Below are positions 11,093 to 21,200 of a DNA stretch of 64,000 nt, piece by piece. Both the position numbers and the translations under genes were made by a program. The stretch is from positions 1,426,001 through 1,490,000 of the forward strand of contig NC_072813.1 in assembly GCF_003013715.1 (NCBI RefSeq), given 5' to 3'. How positions within the stretch are numbered: position 1 is the first letter of the stretch; each line of letters opens with the position of its first letter. Below the pieces are notes generated by a model, which was not told the origin of the DNA, searched no databases, and worked only from the letters and a program-made list of their open reading frames with translations. Source of the stretch: Candidozyma auris. Its lineage: Eukaryota > Ascomycota > Pichiomycetes > Serinales > Metschnikowiaceae.

Positions 11093-11385
11093 TATGAAGG
11101 GCCAGCTGGCGTTTAATGTGGAGCTTCAATCTATTCAAAATGGTGTAAAACGATGGATCCAGTGTGTTTACGCGAAGCTGCAACCTCGCGTATGCAAACT
11201 AAGAAGAGAGAAGGAGAAGAAGATGGGTAATAATGAGGAGAAAAAGTTCGAATTTAAGGACAATAATTAAAAGGGAGGGTGGATATGGGTACTGGAAACT
11301 GTATGAGTAGATTGTCTGGATTGTTTGCTGGGGATGTGTGGCTCAAGGACGACATGGCTGCAAACAGAAGAGGCTGCAAACAGAA

Positions 11386-11396
11386 TGGCTGCGAAA
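11386..11396 (+). promoter_or_regulatory. Recurrent word TGGCTGCGAAA, in a cluster of three
   Basis: Exact match 294 bp upstream of the SGS1 start. TGGCTGCAAA at 11355-11364 and AGGCTGCAAA at 11371-11380 precede it in the same orientation, which makes this the densest cluster in the window. Confidence 0.6.
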
Positions 11397-12994
11397 AACA
11401 CTCAATCAGATTGTGAAGAAGTGTACTAACGCACAGCACTGGCAGACACTAGACCATGTCAGTTGATTTTTTTAGCACTATAGTTTTCAATTTTAAGAAT
11501 TGAGTGAAGTGTCCATTGTCTTCAGATTGCCCGGGAAAACTCTACAAAAAAATTCTGCAGAAACCATAGATTTGGCACTGGCCAAAGGTGCTAGCTGGGT
11601 GGATGATCTACAAGAAGATGGAAGAACGACCAATAATGTAGAAACGCAAGCATGACTTTCTCTTGGTGAGAGACTTACTTCATTATATGCTCTGAGCCTT
11701 GAATTCTGTGCCCTCCAATTTGTGTCACTTGAGGTGAAGTGGATGGCTCCATAAGCTTTTCAAGAACTGTACCGTGAAGACCCAAAACCAAATTTTGGAC
11801 ACCAACTACACATTGGGAATGCCCAAAAGGGCACCTGGAGTGCCTCGAGGTATGGAAGGTTCTCCGCCAACAGGGATTGTATGTCCAAAATTAGTCTATT
11901 CGTTGTCTTTTCACATTCCCCAGAACAATAGTGCACTCAGGCAGTCAGGAGCTGCCTCATTAGGAAACGACAGAAACACATTATAGAGCAAACAGTAAAA
12001 ATAAGGGTTCCTCGAAAACGCAATATCTCTAACTCCAGCTTGTTTTGTACCAAATAATCAGGTTGGCCGGAGTTTTGCCATTTCTTTCATGTGCTCCGCA
12101 AAAGACCATCCTTCGCCACAGACAACGGGCTCCCCTCCTTTCGTAGCGTAGCATCTGGTAAACTCCACGCTTGCTTATCACCCAATGGCCACTTCCGAGG
12201 GTACGTCACTCTATCAACTGCAAAAAAGTGATGTGACCCAGCGGGTCTCCTAGTACGGTTGCAAATCACCCTATAGTGCGCAGAGGGCAGAAAATCAGCC
12301 AACTGGTAGCCGCGGAGTAAGCACAAGGGAAAAAGGGTAAACTTGGCAATTGAACAAGGTCATGTGAAGGTGATGGTTGAAGGTGGTTATCCAGTGTATT
12401 CTAGCTGGGCTAAAGTGGATGTTTGTATATTGAGTTGGTGAAGGTTTAACCAATCTAGAGCGCAGACAATGCACAATGGGCATGTGAAGAAGACACAGGA
12501 TAAGGGTGAAGCAAGTGAAGGGAAAGGCAACGGCGAGACAAGTCCAGGAAAAAAACGGTGGGAGGTGAAGGAAAAGAAATGAAAAAAAAATGGAAGATAT
12601 CAAGAAACAGGAGGAATAAAGTTGGGAGAAACACCCCAAATTCTTGCAGGGAAGACGACAAAGCATGAAGAGTAGCAGTGGTGGAACGAGCGAAAGTTGA
12701 GCAGATCTCAGAAATGGTTGCAAAAACGAGGCTCGCTCGCAGACAGCACATCAAAAGATCAGACAGGCGTTGGAGCAATAGAGCCAATGCAACTAGTTAG
12801 TTTTTGGCACTGTAATGTTCTCCAAGTCTTCCTTGCAAATGTCTACTTGGGTGGGCAAGACGAGGGGAGAAGGCGGCAGAGTAGGCTTTAGGTGGGCGGA
12901 AGGAGACCTTCGCTGAGGAGAAGATCAGATAGGAGAATGTAATCGGGCAAAAGTAATAGTATCGTCCAGGGGTGAAGGAGGAGGAAGTGATTAG

Positions 12995-13026
12995 GTGACA
13001 AAGTGACAGAGTGACAAAGTGACGTA
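12995..13026 (+). repeat. Four tandem 8-bp units, GTGACAAA type
   Basis: The units read GTGACAAA, GTGACAGA, GTGACAAA and GTGACGTA. The last unit creates TGACGTAA, a half-match to bZIP (ATF/CRE) sites. Related GGTGACGGTAACGGTG spacing continues at about 13064-13082. It lies about 1.8 kb upstream of ZFS1. Confidence 0.7.
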
Positions 13027-13310
13027 AGAGGATAAAGTCGGGATTGGAGGTGACTGAGCAGGGACGGTGACGGTAACGGTGAGCAAAGGGGCCAAGTAGT
13101 AGTGACCTGAGTAGAGGAGAAAATGAGGAGATGGACACGGTCAGTGTCGGGGAACAAATGGCGTTCTCAGGGTGGGTGAAGCTTGCAAACAGAGAGTGCA
13201 ACACAAAAGGTAATTGATGTTGGGTGTGTTTTGGGGCACGGCTTGCTTTGCCAAATGCCAGAGCTACGGCTCTGTTCCAAAGTTGGCTGGCGGGCGCACT
13301 CGCTTGGCTT

Positions 13311-13321
13311 TTTCGCAGCCA
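13311..13321 (-). promoter_or_regulatory. Recurrent word, read as TTTCGCAGCCA on the plus strand
   Basis: Exact match about 1.5 kb upstream of ZFS1. Two further copies follow at 13570-13580 (CGGCTGCGAAA) and 13949-13959. Confidence 0.55.
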
Positions 13322-13908
13322 TTTGCATCACCTGAGGGTCTCCACCTTCGCAGGCCGATTCCACCACCAATCGTCAAGCCCACTGGGTACGGGACGCTGT
13401 TTCGCTGTTTGCTCAATGCTATAGCAAATGGTAAGCGATTTGCCAGTCTCCATGTTCGGACTCCGACGATGGGCGCCTGGGGCAGGGCGCATGGGCGTTT
13501 GGCGAAGGGGTCCTCGGGAAAAGTCGGAACGCAGACAAAAAAAAAAAAGTGAAGAAGCGAGTCGCCAGGCGGCTGCGAAACCGAGTCGGACGTGGGTCAA
13601 ACAAGCCAGACAGGCCCTGGGAGGATGCCGATAAGAGGTCAGGTCAGAGTAAAAGTTTACAAGTAGTCAATATCAAAACTGTTGATAATTTTTGATGAAC
13701 TGGGCCACAAATCAAGGAACGGAATTGGCGTAGATGGAATTCTGATGAAAATCTTAAGGAATCAGGAGACCGCTGCCTCGGTTGGCGGTGGGTTGCCAGA
13801 GCATGTCAAGATTGCCAGGCTTTTTTTTTCTGCCTGCCTGCCTGTCTGCCTTGCGATTTTTTTTTCCTCGCGCCGCCTGGCTCAACTGCCGTGGGGGGAA
13901 CGCTGGGG

Positions 13909-13918
13909 GGAACGTTCC
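13909..13918. promoter_or_regulatory. Palindrome GGAACGTTCC, heat-shock-element-like
   Basis: It matches nGAAnnTTCn, the two-unit core bound by Hsf1, and a GGGGGGAACGCTGGGG stretch stands just before it. Only two of the usual three units are present, so binding is a guess. Confidence 0.35.
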
Positions 13919-13948
13919 AGGTGGAGAAGTCAACCGTAGGGAAGGTTT

Positions 13949-13959
13949 TGGCTGCGAAA
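13949..13959 (+). promoter_or_regulatory. Recurrent word TGGCTGCGAAA
   Basis: Exact match, 863 bp upstream of the ZFS1 start. Confidence 0.55.
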
Positions 13960-14739
13960 GTGAGGAGACTGCTGGGACACGTTTGGCAGCCACCGGTGAA
14001 GATTGAATGGAAAACAAAGAGGGAAGGAGAATTTGACAAGTCCATATTGTAGTCGACGAAGCCACTGACGATGGACATTGTGCCCTTTAGGTATCCTGTT
14101 TTTGGGGTTTGTCCATGATCGGTGTGCTTACGTAGCTTGAACCCTTCCAGCTCCTCGCTTGGAGGTATTTTTTTTTTCGGCCTCCTGTGTTGCGGTCTCT
14201 TATTTTTGCTCACGTCCATCTCTATTTTTTTTTTTCTTAGCCCGGCTCTGTTCAACCCTCGGAAAGCTTTCGGGGCAGTTGGGTGATTTTGCTGCGACCG
14301 GCCCCCGGAACTACCCTTCCACTCCTCCCTCAAACCTTGAAGACTCACCCTCGACCACCCTCGGCAATGCCCCCGGTCACTGCCCCGTACATGCCCTCGG
14401 CCGTCCCTCGGCTCTCTACGCCTGCTGGCGCCACTTTTTCCCCGAATAGCAGCGAAAACCGACTCGCCGGATTATTTCCCTGCGCATGGCCTCATTATAA
14501 GAACCCCAGCAGCTGACCCATCCCCAAGCTCTTTATCCTCATCAAAGCGATTTTCATCTCAAGTGTCCCTTGAGTCACCAGATATACCGGCCTTCCTCAG
14601 TTCCCCCCATACTTTCTCCCCTATCTTACTACCCGCTTGTTCCCCTCGGATCAACCGTATTCCGCTCTGTTGGTGCTTCTCCTCTCTTTGTCCAGGACTG
14701 CCAGTGAACTCCTCACTTCGTGCATCCAAATCGGGGCCC

Positions 14740-14748
14740 TATATATTT
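14740..14748 (+). promoter_or_regulatory. TATA-like element before ZFS1
   Basis: TATATATTT lies 74-82 bp before the ATG inside a pyrimidine-rich leader. A second candidate, CATTATAAG, stands near 14490 and would give a 330-bp leader. A TGAGTCA bZIP core is at 14570-14576. Confidence 0.4.
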
Positions 14749-14821
14749 CACTGCGAAACCCATTTGCACCCATTTCCTCAGAGACATTTTCTTTCCATTT
14801 GCCCCCCGTTGACAGCTGAAG

Positions 14822-15820
14822 ATGACCACGTTCCAGACAAACTTCTGCTTCGGCCAGCTTCCGGAGAAAAAACACCGCTCTTTCAACCCCCAGGTGGCCT
14901 CGGCTCCTTTCAACGCCTCTGCAAATAATGACTTTGGTTCTTCTCCTTCGTCCAACTCATCTTCTCAGGAGGACTTGTTGCCTGACTTGTGGCTGGAGCC
15001 AGCTCAGAAACAACTCCGTCCCGATTTCGTAGGCTCCCACAACCCTCTTGTGGGTGCCCCCATGAACATGCCTGTGGCGAGCCCTACTACTACGCCTTTT
15101 GGTGCTCAGGCCCAGCACCAGCAGCAGTACTTGTACAATGCTCCAAATACAGCATTTGCGCCAGGTGCTTTGGTTGGTGGACAGGCCACGTCTGTTCAGC
15201 AGGCCCCAAGAACAAATCCTAATCCTTTGCTTTCGCAGGTTCAGCAGACATCCATGATGAGAGAGGCGTCGCTTGAGTACGCCCAGTCTCTTCTTCCTCA
15301 TTCGCTATTGGCGCCTCTTACCGAGGAGAACTTGGACTTGAACTCTCAGAGATCGCTGAGTCTCAGCTACAGCCACCTCCACATGTCTCCTGCTGATGAG
15401 TTGCTCAACTTTGAGCAGCAGCAGGCTCAGAAACAGGCTGCTCCCCGCCCCCAGGCTCGCTCTTTGGACATGGACTTAAAGAGCAAGAAATCATCCACTT
15501 CTTCTATCTCGCTGTTGTCCTCTGACAATGAACATCATCACCATTGCCATAAGCTGAGACACACTTCTGTATCTTCGACTCACTCTGGCTCACCGAAGCA
15601 AAAGAACATCAATACCCAGTTGTACAAGACTGAGTTGTGTGTCTCGTACATGAAGATGGGGGTGTGTCCATATGGCAGCAAGTGCCAGTTTGCTCATGGT
15701 GAGGATGATTTGAAGACTGTCGAAAGACCAGCTAACTGGAGATCAAAGCCCTGTGCCAACTGGGCCAAGTTTGGCTCCTGTCGCTATGGAAAGAGATGCT
15801 GCTTCAAGCACGGAGACTAA
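14822..15820 (+). CDS. ZFS1: CCCH tandem zinc-finger mRNA-decay factor (TTP/Cth2 family)
   Basis: 332 residues. Two CX8CX5CX3H fingers close the protein, beginning around residue 272 with the signature lead YKTELC and then CPYGSKCQFAH. The second finger includes CANWAKFGSCRYGKRCC and FKHGD, and the protein ends right after it. The spacing and the YKTELC lead are those of tristetraprolin, yeast Cth1/Cth2 (Tis11) and Candida Zfs1, which bind AU-rich elements in 3' UTRs and recruit deadenylation. The N-terminal 250 residues are Gln/Pro/Ser-rich with a His run near residue 240. The ZFS1 name follows C. albicans, where I recall it lying next to SGS1; Cth2 of S. cerevisiae acts in iron starvation. 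The 3' flank carries a run of about 12 C (15838-15849). Confidence 0.92.
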   Translation: MTTFQTNFCFGQLPEKKHRSFNPQVASAPFNASANNDFGSSPSSNSSSQEDLLPDLWLEPAQKQLRPDFVGSHNPLVGAPMNMPVASPTTTPFGAQAQHQQQYLYNAPNTAFAPGALVGGQATSVQQAPRTNPNPLLSQVQQTSMMREASLEYAQSLLPHSLLAPLTEENLDLNSQRSLSLSYSHLHMSPADELLNFEQQQAQKQAAPRPQARSLDMDLKSKKSSTSSISLLSSDNEHHHHCHKLRHTSVSSTHSGSPKQKNINTQLYKTELCVSYMKMGVCPYGSKCQFAHGEDDLKTVERPANWRSKPCANWAKFGSCRYGKRCCFKHGD

Positions 15821-16090
15821 CTTTCCCTACCACTACACCCCCCCCCCCTAGATTAAGAAGAGGCTGTATGTTTTCCTCCACTCAGCCTTTAAAAGTTCGG
15901 ATACATTTTATTTATTTGTCTTTCCCAGACACTGACGAAGATTTACGACTTTAGCTCATGCCCCGCTCATTCATTATAAGGTTTGATCATGATCCCCAAT
16001 TTTTTTTTTTTTTTTTCTTTGACATATAATCTTCGGTTTATAAACTGCCCTTAATATATACATTGTGTCACTCAAAATGGTAGTCTTCTT

Positions 16091-16795
16091 TTAATTACAC
16101 CTCAGATCATGATGAAGCCGTATACATCTGACGCTGCAAGAATATAGCCCACAATTGCTGCATCTGGAGTAGCTCGACTTACTTCCACAGATACAACAGA
16201 GCTTGGTCTTAGGCTTAAAAACCTTCTCCCCGACTTTCCGCTTCTTGGCTGACGCTCCTTGTAGAAGCTCGTCATTCTGCTCAGCAAACAGGAAGTTCAC
16301 CCCAAGAATGGTGTTGATGGATATAAGGTTCTTTTCCTCCTCAAAATACGAGTTGAGGTTTCTCCTAGCAGCCAAGATCTTCTTTGTCGAAGGAGTATTG
16401 CCCAACCTCACCTTTTTCTTGTCAGCAGCCGTGCCTTTGGAATGTATACTCGTGTAGCCGAAAGTTTTCGGTATCTCGAAGTTTGGAACCGGTGTTTCCT
16501 TGCTTAGCTCCCCTAGACGTTTCACGATGAGCTTTTCAAGCTGGAGTTGCTGCGATGACTTGAAGTTCCCGCTCGTAATCGTTCCATTGCTGTAGTTTGC
16601 CTGTGTTTGGGCGTTTAGAAGATCTGTCAAGTTGTAATTGACTTTAGGTCTGCTTTTGGAGTTTCTGTTTGCATCGTCACCATTGGCCGAATCGAAGTTC
16701 TTGTATGTAGGTCTAGCAGAAAGATTTATTGACGACGAGAAATATATTGTCGAGTTGTTCTTGTCGTTCGATTTAGGGATCTCTTCCACCAACAT
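16091..16795 (-). CDS. VPS71: SWR1-complex zinc-HIT subunit Vps71/Swc6
   Basis: 234 residues from an ATG at 16795. The C-terminal 38 residues form a zf-HIT module: KLCCICGSKSSYSRCSNCG, then CSVRC and HHDLRC, with the CXXC pairs and final His/Cys of HIT fingers. A terminal HIT finger behind a disordered basic region is the layout of Swc6/Vps71 (280 aa in S. cerevisiae), which bridges Arp6 and Swr1 in the remodeler that deposits H2A.Z. The middle part, including QLEKLIVKRLGELSKE, fits the Arp6-contact helix of this family. Other short HIT proteins (Hit1, Bcd1) carry the finger at the N-terminus, so they fit less well. ZFS1 converges on it from the left, with a poly-T run at about 16000-16017 between the genes. 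Confidence 0.85.
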   Translation of the reverse strand: MLVEEIPKSNDKNNSTIYFSSSINLSARPTYKNFDSANGDDANRNSKSRPKVNYNLTDLLNAQTQANYSNGTITSGNFKSSQQLQLEKLIVKRLGELSKETPVPNFEIPKTFGYTSIHSKGTAADKKKVRLGNTPSTKKILAARRNLNSYFEEEKNLISINTILGVNFLFAEQNDELLQGASAKKRKVGEKVFKPKTKLCCICGSKSSYSRCSNCGLYSCSVRCIRLHHDLRCN

Positions 16796-17218
16796 GAGTA
16801 AGTTTTAAATCTTTAGCGCTTAGTATGGAGAGCATTTGATATGAGCTTATCACCGTGCAGGACAAGGCCAAAGTGCAAAAGAGTCAAGAAATACTTGCAA
16901 CAAAAGACATAAAGAAGAGAAAGAAAGAAAGGAAATCATCGATTTCAAGAACTTGCTATGAAGAATAACGTGTGGAGAACTTGCAATTCACAATAGTTGT
17001 AAAAGAGCATCCCACTGTGATCAGACAGGCTTTCTTCATCGTGATGCTAGGAGCACGCGACAATGTCGTGGTTAGTCAGCGAAGATCGAGTGGAATTATA
17101 GAAAAATGTAAGAGAAGAAAAGATTTGTTCTGGTGACTATCAAATCGATGATAGTATTTACGAGTATATTCATGAGCGTGTGAAGGGTGATATTTGACCA
17201 GATATTAAGTGACGACAT

Positions 17219-17229
17219 TTTTGCAGCCA
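17219..17229 (-). promoter_or_regulatory. Recurrent word, variant TTTTGCAGCCA
   Basis: The G-to-A variant (TGGCTGCAAAA on the minus strand), 424 bp upstream of VPS71. Confidence 0.5.
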
Positions 17230-17492
17230 TAATTCAATGCTCCATAGTTCAACGGTATTCAAAAACTGTTTAAAAAATTTCAGCAATTACTAGTCGATGT
17301 GCATTGAAGCCGTTCCTCCAAACACCTGTCACTTTCAATAAAGGGAGTTCTTAGCATTCATCTGCGACAGGAGGCTTGTATCATGTAACGTAAGCAGGGC
17401 CTGTAGCAATTCATCTCTCATAACGTATCTATCTTTGTGAACTTTAAAATATAAGTTTTTCTTTGGTAGTAGTCGAGGTCAATTTGTCTTAA

Positions 17493-17503
17493 TGGCTGCG
17501 AAT
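17493..17503 (+). promoter_or_regulatory. Recurrent word TGGCTGCGAAT
   Basis: One mismatch at the last base, 748 bp upstream of the GCN1 start and 698 bp upstream of VPS71. Confidence 0.5.
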
Positions 17504-17935
17504 ACCTCAAATGCTTCCCAATCCAACCTAAAGAATCCAGTCTTTTTGGATGGCAACAAGACAGGCGAGAGACAGGAATAGATGCACACACTTTTTAGTC
17601 GATAGTTCAAGCTATAATCAGGACATGTAGATTTCTTTAATCTTCCTGTTCTTCAGCTAAGACAATGTACAGACCAAGTACACAGCCTTAGACTGTCCCG
17701 TTACTCTACAAATTGGTCATTTGGTGTTCACTCGACACCTTTTAATGAATTTTCTCTACACCGTCAAAAACTGCTAAAACGGTTCAGCCTTAGCATGAGT
17801 ATCAACGACAGCCTCTGACAATACGTCACTATTGAGTGGTGATTGTGGCCGTGACGGTTTCCACAGCGCCCACTACAGAGAGTGAGTCAAGCGGCAAGCC
17901 GCTTTTGCTGCAACGGATGAACTAACTGTAGCCTT

Positions 17936-17964
17936 TCTTCATCGACTGTTATAGTTGATGAAGA
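17936..17964. repeat. Inverted repeat, 12-bp arms with 5-nt loop
   Basis: Arms TCTTCATCGACT and AGTTGATGAAGA pair except for one G-U position, around the loop GTTAT. A second perfect hairpin, AAGCGGC-AA-GCCGCTT, lies 40 bp upstream. Both are about 290-370 bp before GCN1. Confidence 0.6.
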
Positions 17965-18250
17965 AGAAAAGAGAAAAGATCAATTTTTTGTGGGTGTTTT
18001 CGCATTCATATACCTCATCGTTGGCCGGGTAACACTACCGAACTTAACAGCATAACTTGGAAGAAGGGCAAAAAAAATAGATCTGTTGGATTTATTACTA
18101 TCAGTCATCCTTCCCGTATTCTTCGTTCACTCACACCTCTTCTCTATACCCTACTGAGTGTGCATCACTTGACCAATTGGTACCCTCACATTTCTCATAG
18201 ACAATTTTTCACTCCTACTAGTTAGAGCTCTTTTGCCGTATACCTTCAAG

Positions 18251-21200
18251 ATGGCCCCTTCAGAGGCACAAAACGCATTGACTATCGACGATCTTCGAGA
18301 GAATGCCTCGTCAATCCTCTCTGACTCGCTTACGAGCAGGAGGGTGCCGGCTTTGAAACTCATCAACCGGTATTTGACGTCAAAAGACGATTTATCTCTC
18401 GTTCAAGACAAACCTTTGGTGCAAACCTTGACCATGCTTGTATTGAAAAGCTACAATTACTATCAGGATGCTGCTTCCAGAACAGAGGCAGCATTGGTTC
18501 TTGAAAATCTTGCTCAACTAGACGAAGACTACGCTAAGGCTGCTATCAAATACATCAACGCCATTGCGTTGAAGCTGGCAAACTTGGCCCTCACGGGTCT
18601 TGTATCACTATTGACGTGGTCTTGTATGCTTGTAGTTGTTGAAGGTCAGAGGCAAAGCGCTGAACTTTCAAAGGCATTGACGAATCTTGCTATTCTTCTT
18701 GAAAATTGCGTGGAAGCTAGCCTTGAAGGCGGGAAGCTGAAGAGCACGCACAAGAAGAGAGTGTTAGAAGCGAGCTTGGCTCAAACAAAGAACACATTGA
18801 TCCAGATCTTTACTAGGAATTCTCCTGACGCGGTTGATCAATTTGTCAAAAACACGATATCTGACTCGACCATCTCACCTTCTGCTGCTACCTTATTTTT
18901 GGCTGTATTGGCAGAGGCATTACACGATCTTCAATCTTCGCATCCAGCATACATAGCTCACTTGAAGGAGTCTGAGCTGAGCTCCAGCATTACCAATTTT
19001 TTTGCTGAGAAAGTTGTCTTGGCCAAGACTGGCCCAAGTGCGTTTGCTATATCCTACTTCACGAAATGGTACCTTGACGAAATTTCAACTCGTGATGAAT
19101 TCGTCAAGAAGATTCTTCCTAATCTAGAAAAAGCAATATTGAGATCCTCAGAGATCGGTTTCTGTCACCTTATGTGCCCAATCTTTGCGAATAAAAGTGA
19201 TACCATAGACCTCAGCGATGGTTTTGCAACTTCGAAGATTCTATCACATATAATCAGTGGCGTGAAGTCAACGAAGGAACATGTCAGAGACAAAGCTGCT
19301 GAATCTTTAACCCTCATTTTCAAAAACGCTTTGCCCAAAATCTCCTCTGCTGATGCCGCTAAGGTCATGGACGAGATCGTGAAAGCTTTTAAGGGCACGA
19401 CCAACCCTGATGCAAAAATTCTTCTCGCCAAATCATTGAATGTTATTAATGTACATGATGTCTCTGGATTCTCAAAGATGTTTTCCTCCCTACTTCCGTT
19501 GGCTGCAAAAGAGCTGAACGAAGGTATATTACACGCATTGACAGGTACTTTGATCAGCCAATTTGTGTCCGGCTTGCGTTACGGTTATGGATTACCATCT
19601 GACGAAGTGACGAAGGTGGAGACTCAAATCAAAGCGGGACTTTCTAATGCCAAGTTGAATCTCAGGAGCATATGGGCAACTCAGTTGGGCAATGCTCTCT
19701 ACAGAAGCCAAGAGGAGAATGACGATGTTGTGTCACTATTCAAGCTGATCCTTCCAGAGTTGACGAAGTCCTTGGAAGAAGCTATTCTGTCGCCTCTTTT
19801 GACAGTGTCGAACAAGGGTATTGCCTGTGCATATGTTGCTATCGCAATTAGTCATAAGTTTGTCCAAAAAACTGAAGTTGACTCTGAAATGCTTTTCAGA
19901 AAGCCTCTCAATGATTCAAGTGAGAGCTTTTCCATTCTTTTGAGCCCAAAAGTGCTTGCCAAACTCAAGGAAAGCGAGCAGAAATGGTGCCTTCGTGCTC
20001 TCATCGCATGCTTTGACTATCTCAAAGAGCACTCCCAAAAGTTCGGCACTTCTCTTCTTTACTTCACTATCTCTCGGAATGTTCCATTTGATGTTCGCAT
20101 GGAGGCCCTAGACAGCCTTCGAACTCTTATGAACAGAGAAGGTGTCAAAACCAGTGAGTCTATACTTCCAGCAATTCACAAGGTATTGTATCTAGCCGAG
20201 GGAGATTCTCAAGATATTGCTGACCTCAACCTTGACTTTAAGCACCTTGCACAGGTGCTCAATGTTGTCGTTCAACAGCTTGACCCAGACTTGGCCGAGA
20301 AGAATCTCATTGATATAATTGTGCCCGCTCACCATCCGAAAATTCCTGTTAAGGAGGAGTGGATCGGCGTTGCATTGAGATCTTCGCTTGATCCGGGGCG
20401 TGTTGTAGCTTCTCACGCTGATGAAATTTTGGATAAAGTCCTCAATGTTCTTGCTACATCTGACATCAATGGAGATATTTTTAAGGCAGCAAAGAAGGCT
20501 TTCGTCACTATTGGATTCGTCAGCCCTGAGGTTGCTATGCCAAAAATTGCTGACATCCTCGAGACTGACTTCGATATTTCTGTTCTTGATGAATATGATG
20601 CTACCACCGTCAAGATTTGGAAAGCTAACGAAGGTGACCTTGTTGTCGATGTGTTGAGCGACAAGAAGGTCAAGAACGAAGACAAGAATAGCAAGGATTA
20701 CGAAACGAGAAAGTGGGAAGAAAATTTGAAGAAAGAACTTGCCCAGAAAAAAGGTGTCAAAAAACTTACCAAAGAAGAGCAGCAGCTAGTCAATAACCAG
20801 TTGTCGGAGGAGCTGAGAATCCGTAAGGAGCTTGATTCAAAAATCCGGACATTGTTACGAGGATTCCACATTGTGCAAGCACTCACTAGTATTGCTCGCC
20901 CAGACGTCTTCAACTATGGCGGAACCCGCTGGTTCTTGAACGCCGTGAATGGTATGCTATCGGTAATTAAACATCCGTTATCAGTTGATATCTTTGGCGA
21001 GTTTGCCACCAGTGTGTTCATCGAAACATCGAAGGTGATCAACTACAGGCTCGGTCCCTTGAAAGAAATGACCGGTGTGGCTGTTTTGAGAGTTCACGAG
21101 GCTAACGGAATACCAGAGAGATATTTGGAGTTACCTTTGATTGAACTTTTGGGCAAGGTCTTGTTTAGAATCAAGATTTTGGTTGACGATTGGTTCGACA

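Larger units (their letters stand above)
11093..14821. other. 3.7-kb stretch without a convincing gene between SGS1 and ZFS1
   Basis: This is the shared upstream region of SGS1 (minus) and ZFS1 (plus), the longest gene-free stretch in the window. It contains six copies or near copies of the TGGCTGCGAAA word (two around 11355-11396, one at 11371 with AGGCTGCAAA, then 13311, 13570 and 13949), an 8-bp tandem repeat at 12995-13026, a palindromic GGAACGTTCC at 13909-13918 and several poly-T runs. The last 300 bp are pyrimidine-rich. ORFs at 11774-11986, 12295-12787, 12797-13204 and 13806-14348 are compositionally biased and overlap in several frames. I cannot exclude a small spliced gene or a non-coding RNA. 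Confidence 0.6.
16796..18250. other. Divergent intergenic region VPS71-GCN1
   Basis: About 1.45 kb without a plausible ORF. It holds two TGGCTGCGAAA-type words (17219 and 17493), a TGAGTCA bZIP core at 17883-17889 and two hairpin-forming inverted repeats at about 17885-17964. The sequence close to VPS71 is purine-rich (16880-16940). Nothing resembles a tRNA or snoRNA. Confidence 0.55.

Noticed and set aside
11423..11437. TACTAAC followed by CACAG on the plus strand, resembling an intron end
   Set aside because: No coding exon on either side; several TACTAAC words are expected by chance in a window of this size.
12295..12787. Two overlapping minus-strand ORFs of 110-142 codons
   Set aside because: Pyrimidine-driven Leu/Phe/Ser composition in two frames at once, which is typical of non-coding strand bias.
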